From positions 1-13,731 of the forward strand of contig NZ_JACUUA010000084.1 of the NCBI RefSeq assembly GCF_014859565.1: a stretch of DNA of 13,731 bases, given 5' to 3'. This DNA comes from Marinospirillum sp. GTDB lineage: Bacteria; Pseudomonadota; Gammaproteobacteria; Pseudomonadales; Halomonadaceae. A model generated the notes under the pieces. That model made no database searches. It was not told the origin of the DNA and was given only the letters and a program-made list of their open reading frames with translations. Shown here one piece after another: positions 7,632 to 13,731 of this stretch. The position numbers and the translations under genes were made by a program. Numbering within the stretch: position 1 is the stretch's first letter; each line of letters opens with the position of its first letter.

Positions 7632-9682
7632 ATAAGCAACTGCCGGAACTCGATTTCAGGTAGGGGTTTATAATAAAGAAAACCCTGTGCCAGCTGACAA
7701 CCCATCTCACGCAACTGATCCGCCTGAGACTCTTCCTCCACGCCCTCAGCCACTAAACTCAAGTTCAGATTCTGCGCCAGCTGCACGATAGTTTTTACGA
7801 TACTCAGACTCACTGCATCCTTGCCCATATCCTGTATAAAAGAGCGGTCAATCTTCAGCGTGGTCAGGGGTAACTTGCGTAAATAAGACAAACTGGAATA
7901 ACCAGTACCAAAATCATCGAGCGCAATCCTGAAGCCTTTTTCCTTCAAGCGCATCAGACTACTGAGTGCTCGCTGCTCGTTTTTCATCAGCCCGGTTTCA
8001 GTGATTTCCAGCTCCAGCGATTCACGGCACAAACCATGCTTACCAACCAGTTGTTCCAGCCAACCGGGGAAACCTTCTCGTTCCAACTGATAAACTGAAA
8101 GATTTACAGCAATTCGAGGTAACTGATAACCGGCATCACGCCAGCGCACCAGCTCTGCACAAGCCTCCTCCAAAACCCAAGCACCAATATCCACAATCAA
8201 GCCGGACTCTTCGGCCAGCGGAATAAATACCGCCGGTGACAAAGGCCCCAGCTCGGGATGACACCAGCGCAACAGGGCCTCAGCACCGTAAACCTGGCTA
8301 TCGACCAACTTAAACTTGGGTTGATAATGCAGACTCAAGCCACCACCCTTGATGGCACTGTGCAGCGCCTGTTCCAGTTTTAACCGATCACGTGCCTCAC
8401 GGCTCATGGCGTGATCAAAATAACGGAAGGTATTACGACCGGAATTTTTTGCCTCGGTCAAAGCTGCCTGTGCATTTACAAACAACTCACCGGCATCACG
8501 GGCATCCTCAGGGAAAAAAGCCACACCGATGGATGGACTCATGGTGACTTTATGTTCTTGCAGGTCAACCTCCTGCTGGAGCAGAATTTTGATCTCATCC
8601 GCCAGCTGACTGATGTCATGTAGGGAGTCATAGTCTTCCACCAGCACTGCAAATTCATCAGCCCCCACTCGCACCAGTGTGTGGGCCTCATCAGTCTGCT
8701 TGCGTAGCAGTTCACTCTGATGGCGAATCAGCCGATCACTCCAGCTGTGCCCCAGGCTTTCGTTAATTAACTGGATACGTCCCAGATCAATCAGCAACAG
8801 CGCCAGCTGTTCATTTTGTTTGCGAGCCTGGCGCACAGCATGGCGCAAGCGCTCAGTTAACTGATGACGATTACCCAACCCGGTCAGTGGATCATGGTAA
8901 GCCAGATGCCGTATCTCAGCATCCTTGGCGCGCAGCTCACTCAGATCATGAAAAATCGCAATATAGTTTTCAATAACACCACGGGCATTACGCACACAGT
9001 TGATGGATAACCACTGCAGGTACACACTGCCATCTTTACGACGGTTCCATACCTCACCCTGCCAACAATCCGTATCCGTAATACTCTGCCACATGGCATC
9101 ATAAAAGGCTTGATCGTGATGCTCTGACCGAAGCAGTCGTGGTGTTTGTCCGAGGACTTCTTCTGCGCTGTAACCGGTGATTTCCGTGAAAGCGGTGTTA
9201 ATTTGCTGCACTCTGGCACGCCCGTCCGTGACCATAATGCCTTCAATCGTATTTTCAAACACCCGCATCGCCAATCTTTGCTGAGACTCCAGAGCTTTCC
9301 TGCGGCGCAAGTCACGTGCAATACCTGTCATCCACTGCAACTCACCAGCCTCATCAAGATGCGGAATCATAATCAGCTGGACAGGAAAAACTTCACCGGC
9401 CAGGTCACAAAACTCCAGCTCACCCTCCCAGCGCTGCCCCTGACCGATGAACTCGGGGAAAACTGTTTCATGGAGTAACTGATAAGCATGATCCGGATGC
9501 AAATCACGCACATATACCGGCTCACGATCCAGATCGAGAGCAGTAGAAATACCGAGCAAACTGCGACCGGCTAGATTGATGTAAAGCAATCGCTGATCAA
9601 CCGAGATAGTGGCAATCATCTCGCTGGCGGCTTCAAGAATCGCTTGCTGACGACTAGAGGTTAAAAAACTCAAAACAAACAT
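7622..9682 (-). CDS. PAS-PAS-GGDEF-EAL protein, predicted cyclic-di-GMP phosphodiesterase
   Basis: The product is 686 residues with no membrane helix, so probably cytoplasmic. It has two PAS domains (about 10-125 and 137-250), a GGDEF domain (about 256-422) and an EAL domain (about 432-680). The GGDEF domain keeps HDPLTGLGNR (263-272), but its signature is GADEF (340-344), the metal-loop motif is IDLGRIQLINE, and no RxxD inhibitory site is present. Cyclase activity is therefore doubtful, and a GTP-sensing role is possible. The EAL domain keeps EALLRW (468-473), N527, E559 in LEITE, D589-D590 in DDFGTG, K610, E646 and Q666, so hydrolysis of c-di-GMP to pGpG is likely. The PAS domains suggest redox, gas or small-ligand input, not identifiable here. 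The ATG start has only AGGG directly adjacent; a TTG at 9673 has better spacing to it. A leader frame precedes the gene (see 9692-9718). Confidence 0.95.
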   Translation of the reverse strand: MFVLSFLTSSRQQAILEAASEMIATISVDQRLLYINLAGRSLLGISTALDLDREPVYVRDLHPDHAYQLLHETVFPEFIGQGQRWEGELEFCDLAGEVFPVQLIMIPHLDEAGELQWMTGIARDLRRRKALESQQRLAMRVFENTIEGIMVTDGRARVQQINTAFTEITGYSAEEVLGQTPRLLRSEHHDQAFYDAMWQSITDTDCWQGEVWNRRKDGSVYLQWLSINCVRNARGVIENYIAIFHDLSELRAKDAEIRHLAYHDPLTGLGNRHQLTERLRHAVRQARKQNEQLALLLIDLGRIQLINESLGHSWSDRLIRHQSELLRKQTDEAHTLVRVGADEFAVLVEDYDSLHDISQLADEIKILLQQEVDLQEHKVTMSPSIGVAFFPEDARDAGELFVNAQAALTEAKNSGRNTFRYFDHAMSREARDRLKLEQALHSAIKGGGLSLHYQPKFKLVDSQVYGAEALLRWCHPELGPLSPAVFIPLAEESGLIVDIGAWVLEEACAELVRWRDAGYQLPRIAVNLSVYQLEREGFPGWLEQLVGKHGLCRESLELEITETGLMKNEQRALSSLMRLKEKGFRIALDDFGTGYSSLSYLRKLPLTTLKIDRSFIQDMGKDAVSLSIVKTIVQLAQNLNLSLVAEGVEEESQADQLREMGCQLAQGFLYYKPLPEIEFRQLLIQA

Positions 9683-9691
9683 CCCTATTGG

Positions 9692-9718
9692 TCAGGTTAT
9701 GTTAAACCAGCACCACAC
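9692..9718 (-). CDS. Possible 8-residue leader peptide upstream of the c-di-GMP gene
   Basis: On the minus strand, TAAGGAG ends eight bases before a GTG at 9718. The frame reads MWCWFNIT and stops at TGA (9694-9692). It is in the same frame as the following gene, with only three codons (CCA ATA GGG) between the stop and the annotated ATG. The best ribosome site of the region thus belongs to this tiny frame and not to the long gene, whose own site is poor. It may serve translational coupling, or be the ancestral start with a CGA-to-TGA change. Two tryptophans and one cysteine in eight residues are notable. There is no proof of translation. Confidence 0.35.
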   Translation of the reverse strand: MWCWFNIT

Positions 9719-9755
9719 TGGACTTACTCCTTAGATTAGATGCGCAACAAAAAAA

Positions 9756-9788
9756 TAACAATACGTAACAAGCGAATTTCGGTTGTTA
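9756..9788. promoter_or_regulatory. Near-palindromic operator candidate with an extra direct half-site
   Basis: TAACAA (9766-9771) and TTGTTA (9783-9788) are perfect inverted half-sites. The inner CGA/TCG (9773-9775 and 9779-9781) is symmetric too, so the 23-base segment departs from symmetry only at one flanking pair and the centre. A further TAACAA lies at 9756-9761, exactly 10 bases before the first. It sits in the 244-base gap between the divergent c-di-GMP gene and liuA. This suits a dimeric or tandem-binding repressor or activator; the protein is unknown. Confidence 0.5.
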
Positions 9789-9813
9789 ATTGTTTGGCGC
9801 AAGAATCAGAAAA

Positions 9814-9848
9814 TTTCACTTTACGTTAACGTCAACTTACCCTAGAGT
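9814..9848 (+). promoter_or_regulatory. liuA: liuA promoter region with LiuR-like box
   Basis: The palindrome TTTACGTTAACGTCAA (9820-9835) is symmetric apart from one pair, with a perfect ACGTTAACGT core. It matches, as I remember it, the operator style of LiuR, the MerR-family regulator of branched-chain amino acid degradation in gammaproteobacteria. It fills the 18-base spacer between TTTCAC (9814-9819) and TACCCT (9838-9843), the place where MerR-family activators bind. An alternative pair is TTTACG (9820) with TAGAGT (9843). It lies about 90 bases before liuA. No liuR gene is adjacent within the window. Confidence 0.55.
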
Positions 9849-9926
9849 TCAAGTTACAGATTAAAGCGCTACAAATCATAAGAAAAACGCTATTTTTTTG
9901 AGCCAATCAGCAGAGGAAAACAACAC

Positions 9927-11096
9927 ATGCAATCCATTTTCAAAGACATGAACTTCGGCCTCGACGATGAACTGAACATGCTGCGTGAACAGGTGAATGC
10001 CTTTGCCGCTGCAGAAATTGCCCCTCGTGCTGCCGAGATCGACAAAAACAACGAATTCCCCAACGACCTCTGGAAAAAATTCGGTGACATGGGTCTACTC
10101 GGCATCACCGTATCAGAAGAGTTTGGTGGTTCCGGCATGGGTTATCTGGCGCACTCGATTGCCATGGAAGAAATCTCCCGCGCCTCAGCCTCGGTTGGCC
10201 TGTCTTACGGCGCCCACTCCAACCTGTGTGTTAACCAGATCAAACTGAACGGCAACCAGGCGCAGAAAGAAAAATACCTGCCCAAACTCTGCTCCGGTGA
10301 ACACATTGGTGCACTGGCCATGTCCGAACCCAATGCCGGTTCGGATGTGGTGAGCATGAAGCTGCGTGCTGAAAAGAAAGGGGATCAGTACATCCTCAAC
10401 GGCAACAAAATGTGGATCACCAACGGCCCGGATGCCCACACCTATGTTATTTATGCCAAAACTGATGTGAATGCAGGCTCCAAGGGCATTACTGCTTTTA
10501 TTGTTGAGCGTGACTTCCCCGGCTTCTCCCGACACCAGAAACTCGACAAACTGGGTATGCGTGGCTCCAACACCTGTGAACTGGTGTTTGCAGACTGCGC
10601 TGTACCGGAAGAAAACGTGCTGGGTGAAGTGGGCAAGGGTGTTCGTGTACTGATGAGCGGCCTGGACTACGAACGCACCGTGCTAGCCGCTGGCCCCATT
10701 GGTATCATGCAAGCCGCGATGGATGTGGTGGTGCCTTACATCCACGAACGCAAGCAGTTTGACCAGGCCATTGGTGAATTCCAGCTGGTACAAGGCAAAA
10801 TTGCTGACATGTACACCACCATGACTGCCTGCCGCGCTTACCTCTATGCCGTGGCCCGCTGCTGCGACCGTGGCGAAACCAGCCGTAAGGACGCAGCCGG
10901 TGTGATCCTCTACTGTGCGGAAAAAGCCACCCAGGTAGCACTGGATGCCATCCAACTGCTCGGCGGCAATGGCTACACCAACGAATACCCAACAGGCCGC
11001 CTGCTGCGTGATGCCAAGCTGTATGAAATCGGCGCCGGCACCAGCGAAATCCGCCGCATGCTGATTGGCCGCGAGATTTTTACTGAATCCCGTTAA
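9927..11096 (+). CDS. liuA: Isovaleryl-CoA dehydrogenase
   Basis: The 389-residue acyl-CoA dehydrogenase oxidises isovaleryl-CoA to 3-methylcrotonyl-CoA in leucine catabolism, passing electrons from FAD to electron-transfer flavoprotein. Family signatures are [13 protein letters not shown] (128-140, flavin and substrate binding) and [20 protein letters not shown] (343-362). The catalytic base is E249 in [13 protein letters not shown], the position used by isovaleryl-CoA dehydrogenases and not the 376-type position of other acyl-CoA dehydrogenases. GAGG lies 10 bases before the ATG. It is the first gene of a liuA-liuB-liuC order as in Pseudomonas. The 224-base gap before liuB is long for such an operon and carries a structured element. 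General short-chain specificity is possible, but the neighbours and E249 favour isovaleryl-CoA. Confidence 0.97.
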   Translation: MQSIFKDMNFGLDDELNMLREQVNAFAAAEIAPRAAEIDKNNEFPNDLWKKFGDMGLLGITVSEEFGGSGMGYLAHSIAMEEISRASASVGLSYGAHSNLCVNQIKLNGNQAQKEKYLPKLCSGEHIGALAMSEPNAGSDVVSMKLRAEKKGDQYILNGNKMWITNGPDAHTYVIYAKTDVNAGSKGITAFIVERDFPGFSRHQKLDKLGMRGSNTCELVFADCAVPEENVLGEVGKGVRVLMSGLDYERTVLAAGPIGIMQAAMDVVVPYIHERKQFDQAIGEFQLVQGKIADMYTTMTACRAYLYAVARCCDRGETSRKDAAGVILYCAEKATQVALDAIQLLGGNGYTNEYPTGRLLRDAKLYEIGAGTSEIRRMLIGREIFTESR

Positions 11097-11180
11097 TCAA
11101 CTGTAGATAGCAGACGACCGACACAGCAAACCTGGACACGCACCACTTTAAATCGTCGGCTCTTGCAGATAACGAGCTGA

Positions 11181-11281
11181 TGACAGGATTGGGTGAACCG
11201 GGACCGTCTGATGCCATGGATGGCATCAGCCGAGCCTACAAGGATGTATTCATGGCGTGTCCCGGTTTGCTCAACCTGTCA
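11181..11281 (+). repeat. Structured palindromic element between liuA and liuB (predicted three-way junction)
   Basis: The outer arms 11181-11204 and 11259-11281 pair along their whole length with one bulged A. TGACAGG pairs with CCTGTCA and AACCGGGAC with GTCCCGGTT. The three non-Watson-Crick positions between them are all G-T, so the fold is better as plus-strand RNA than as DNA. Inside are hairpin 1, CTGATGCCA/TGGCATCAG with a TGGA loop (11208-11229), and hairpin 2, with CCG/TGG (11230-11232 with 11253-11255), an internal loop, and TACA/TGTA closing an AGGA loop (11237-11248). The segment GAGCCTACAAGGATGTATTCATGGCG resembles a sequence I remember recurring between genes of marine gammaproteobacteria such as Marinobacter and Hahella. 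It also opens a spurious 30-codon frame at 11216-11308. It may be a dispersed REP-like repeat, an RNA-stabilising element or a regulatory RNA. Confidence 0.7.
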
Positions 11282-11320
11282 GATCAGCCTTCCAAGAGAT
11301 ACACCTAAAGGATCACCAGC

Positions 11321-12928
11321 ATGAGTGTGATTAAATCGCAGATCAACACCCGCACGCCGCAGTTTGCTGAAAATGAAGCGGCCATGCGCAGCCTGATCGA
11401 AGACCTGCACCAGAAACTCGAACAGGTCAAACAGGGTGGCGGCGCCAAGGCGCAGGAACGTCACCTATCCCGTGGCAAACTGCTGCCGCGTGAACGCATT
11501 GAACGCCTGCTGGATCAGGGTGCGCCCTTTCTCGAATTCTCCCAGCTCGCTGGCTGGGAGGTTTATGACGACTTTGTACCCAGCGCAGGCATCATCACCG
11601 GTATTGGCCGGGTGTCTGGTGTTGAGTGCATTATTGTTGCCAACGATGCAACCACCAAAGGCGGCACCTACTACCCGCTGACGGTGAAAAAACACCTACG
11701 CGCCCAGGACATTGCCCGTAAAAATCGCCTGCCCTGTATTTATCTGGTGGATTCCGGCGGTGCCAACCTGCCCAATCAGGATGAAGTCTTCCCCGACCGC
11801 GATCACTTTGGCCGTATTTTCTACAACCAGGCCAACATGTCCGGTGATGGTATCCCACAGATTGCTTCGGTGATGGGTTCTTGCACCGCGGGTGGTGCTT
11901 ATGTTCCGGCCATGGCGGATGAATCCATCATTGTTAAGGAACAAGGCACTATTTTCCTGGCCGGACCACCGCTGGTCAAAGCAGCTACCGGTGAAGTGGT
12001 GACCGCAGAAGACCTGGGCGGTGCCGATGTACACGCCAAGGTTTCCGGCGTAGCCGATCACTATGCCCTGAACGACGAGCATGCCCTGCAGCTAGTACGT
12101 CGTGCCATTGCCCGCCTCAACTGGCGCAAACTCGGTGAGCTGGACATCCAGCCCTCTCGTCCACCGGTTTATGACCCGGAAGAAATCTACGGCATTGTGG
12201 GCACCGACCTGCGTAAACCTTTTGATGTACGTGAAGTGATTGCCCGTGTGGTGGATGCCTCCGAATTTGACGAGTTCAAACGCTGGTATGGTGAAACCCT
12301 GGTCACCGGCTTTGCCCGCATCCACGGCTACCCGGTGGGTATCGTGGCCAACAACGGCGTGCTCTTCTCCGAATCCGCTCAGAAGGGTGCCCACTTTGTA
12401 GAGCTCTGCTGCCAGCGTGGCATTCCGCTGGTATTCCTGCAGAACATCACCGGTTTTATGGTGGGTTCACGTTATGAACATGAAGGCATTGCCAAACATG
12501 GCGCCAAGATGGTGACTGCGGTGGCTTGCGCTCAGGTGCCTAAATTCACAGTACTCATCGGTGGCAGTTTTGGTGCCGGTAACTACGGCATGTGCGGTCG
12601 CGCCTACGACCCCAACTTCATGTGGATGTGGCCCAACGCCCGCATCTCGGTGATGGGTGGTGAACAAGCCGCTAACGTACTGGCACAGGTCAAGCGTGAA
12701 CAACACGACCGCAACGGCACCGAATGGGCCAAAACGGACGAAGACGCTTTCAAGAAACCCGTGCGTGAAATGTATGAACATCAGGGTCATCCTTATTACG
12801 CCAGCGCACGTTTGTGGGATGACGGCATCCTTGACCCGGTACAAACCCGTGACACCCTGGGACTGGCGATATCCGCCTCACTGAACGCTGCCATCAAACC
12901 GACACGTTTCGGCGTGTTCCGCATGTAA
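11321..12928 (+). CDS. liuB: 3-methylcrotonyl-CoA carboxylase, beta (carboxyltransferase) subunit
   Basis: The 535-residue product is full length and carries out the carboxyl transfer half-reaction, moving CO2 from carboxybiotin to 3-methylcrotonyl-CoA to give 3-methylglutaconyl-CoA. It has the two crotonase-like halves of acyl-CoA carboxylases. The N half holds [16 protein letters not shown] (144-159) and [16 protein letters not shown] (186-201). The C half holds NITGFMVG (375-382) and [18 protein letters not shown] (414-431), which form the oxyanion and biotin sites. The C-terminus PTRFGVFRM is typical of this subunit and separates it from propionyl- and geranyl-CoA carboxylases. AAAGGA lies eight bases before the ATG. 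The biotin-carrying alpha subunit (liuD) is expected to the right of the window. The gene is followed by liuC after 10 bases. Confidence 0.97.
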   Translation: MSVIKSQINTRTPQFAENEAAMRSLIEDLHQKLEQVKQGGGAKAQERHLSRGKLLPRERIERLLDQGAPFLEFSQLAGWEVYDDFVPSAGIITGIGRVSGVECIIVANDATTKGGTYYPLTVKKHLRAQDIARKNRLPCIYLVDSGGANLPNQDEVFPDRDHFGRIFYNQANMSGDGIPQIASVMGSCTAGGAYVPAMADESIIVKEQGTIFLAGPPLVKAATGEVVTAEDLGGADVHAKVSGVADHYALNDEHALQLVRRAIARLNWRKLGELDIQPSRPPVYDPEEIYGIVGTDLRKPFDVREVIARVVDASEFDEFKRWYGETLVTGFARIHGYPVGIVANNGVLFSESAQKGAHFVELCCQRGIPLVFLQNITGFMVGSRYEHEGIAKHGAKMVTAVACAQVPKFTVLIGGSFGAGNYGMCGRAYDPNFMWMWPNARISVMGGEQAANVLAQVKREQHDRNGTEWAKTDEDAFKKPVREMYEHQGHPYYASARLWDDGILDPVQTRDTLGLAISASLNAAIKPTRFGVFRM

Positions 12929-12938
12929 GGAGAGCGCC

Positions 12939-13731
12939 ATGACTCAAACCACTGACCTGCAACATGCTCAGCTGGATCTCGATCCGCGCGGTGTGGCCTA
13001 CCTGACCCTGAACCGTCCGGAAGTGCACAACGCCTTTGATGATCACCTGATTGCCGAACTGCTGGACAAACTCCGGCAGGTACGCGAAGCCGATGCCCGT
13101 GTGCTGGTATTCCGTTCACTGGGCAAAAGTTTCTCCGCCGGTGCTGATCTCGGCTGGATGAAACGCATGGCCAGCTACAGCAAAGCCGAAAACAAAAAAG
13201 ATGCCCAAGAGCTGGGACACCTGATGCACGAACTCGACACCCTGCCCTGCCCGACCCTCTGCCGGGTACAGGGTGCGGCTTACGGTGGTGCGGTCGGACT
13301 CGCTGCCTGCTGCGACATTGTTGTTGCCAGTGAAAAAGCCCGCTTCTGCCTGTCCGAAGTCAAAATTGGCCTCTCCCCTGCAGTGATCAGCCCCTACGTG
13401 ATCCGTGCACTGGGACAACGCGCCATGCGCCGTTATGCCATGACGGCGGAAGTCATCACCGTCCACAAGGCACACCAACTGGGATTAGTGCATGAAGTGG
13501 TCAGCGAAGACGCGCTCGACGGACAAATCGAAATCCTGGTCGAAACCCTGCTGGCCAACAGCCCGCAGGCCGTGGCTCGCACCAAACAACTGGTGCACTA
13601 CGTCGCCGACCGACCGGCAGACGCCACCACCCAGGACTACACCACCGACCTGATCGCCGAAATCCGCGTATCTGCAGAAGGGCAGGAAGGACTCAACGCC
13701 TTCTTTGAAAAACGTGCACCCGGCTGGCAAG
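12939..13731 (+). CDS. liuC: 3-methylglutaconyl-CoA hydratase, 264 codons (3' end outside window)
   Basis: The frame from ATG at 12939 stays open to the right edge and ends KRAPGWQ, so only a few residues are probably missing. The crotonase-fold product hydrates 3-methylglutaconyl-CoA to 3-hydroxy-3-methylglutaryl-CoA. Oxyanion-hole segments are FSAGADLGWM (65-74) and GAAYGGAVGLAACCDIV (112-128). E140 in CLSEVKIGLSPAVISPY matches the second catalytic glutamate of enoyl-CoA hydratases. The first glutamate position (GGGCEL in the classic enzyme) is glycine or valine here. I recall the same pattern (GGALGL, SEVRIGLAPAVISP) in Pseudomonas LiuC, so it is a family trait and not decay. GGAG lies six bases before the ATG, and the AAGGAG overlaps the liuB stop, implying translational coupling. 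Confidence 0.93.
   Translation, partial: MTQTTDLQHAQLDLDPRGVAYLTLNRPEVHNAFDDHLIAELLDKLRQVREADARVLVFRSLGKSFSAGADLGWMKRMASYSKAENKKDAQELGHLMHELDTLPCPTLCRVQGAAYGGAVGLAACCDIVVASEKARFCLSEVKIGLSPAVISPYVIRALGQRAMRRYAMTAEVITVHKAHQLGLVHEVVSEDALDGQIEILVETLLANSPQAVARTKQLVHYVADRPADATTQDYTTDLIAEIRVSAEGQEGLNAFFEKRAPGWQ

Noticed and set aside
7662..7685. AGGGGTTT/AAAACCCT inverted repeat as a terminator for the LysR gene
   Set aside because: It has a mismatch and no following T run, and lies inside the 3' coding end of the c-di-GMP gene.
11216..11308. 30-codon frame starting MDGISRAYKDVF inside the liuA-liuB gap
   Set aside because: It follows the palindromic element and lacks a ribosome site. It is best explained as the spurious frame such repeats create.
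1..13731. Defence island, CRISPR, transposon or prophage
   Set aside because: No repeat-spacer array, transposase, integrase, recombinase, toxin-antitoxin or phage-like frame was seen; every large frame is a housekeeping, regulatory or catabolic gene.

Overview
The window is an ordinary-looking chromosomal segment of a gammaproteobacterium of moderate GC. The order leuC-leuD-leuB-asd-fimV, with a LysR gene divergent from leuC, is the one I recall from Pseudomonas and related marine gammaproteobacteria (Marinobacter/Oceanospirillales type). A palindromic element in the liu operon also recalls that marine group. The genus cannot be fixed from this sequence alone.

Layout. Positions 1-1963 (minus) hold the 5' 654 codons of a FimV/HubP-type polar hub protein that runs off the left edge. 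Positions 2119-6621 (minus) hold leuC, leuD, leuB and asd. A strong intrinsic terminator lies just past asd, and a 197-base gap rich in inverted repeats separates leuD from leuB. At 6747-7631 (plus) a LysR-type regulator is transcribed divergently from leuC. At 7622-9682 (minus) a PAS-PAS-GGDEF-EAL protein runs convergently to the LysR gene and overlaps its 3' end by 10 bases. Its GGDEF motif is altered to GADEF, while its EAL domain looks intact. Positions 9927-13731 (plus) hold liuA, liuB and the first 264 codons of liuC, the leucine/isovalerate catabolic operon, which presumably continues to the right with liuD and liuE.

Function. The left half makes leucine (2-isopropylmalate to 2-oxoisocaproate) and feeds the aspartate family (Asd). 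The right half breaks leucine down (isovaleryl-CoA to 3-hydroxy-3-methylglutaryl-CoA). The LysR regulator and the c-di-GMP enzyme lie between the two pathways.

No CRISPR array, transposase, tRNA, rRNA, phage gene or defence system was seen, and no clearly new multi-gene system. The least explained parts are non-coding: (1) a 101-base element between liuA and liuB that can fold as a three-way junction with G-U-compensated stems; (2) a 23-base near-palindrome plus an extra direct half-site between the c-di-GMP gene and liuA; (3) an 8-codon leader frame ahead of the c-di-GMP gene; (4) the hairpin cluster between leuD and leuB. All annotated genes were read directly from the sequence; regulatory calls are pattern-based and unverified.
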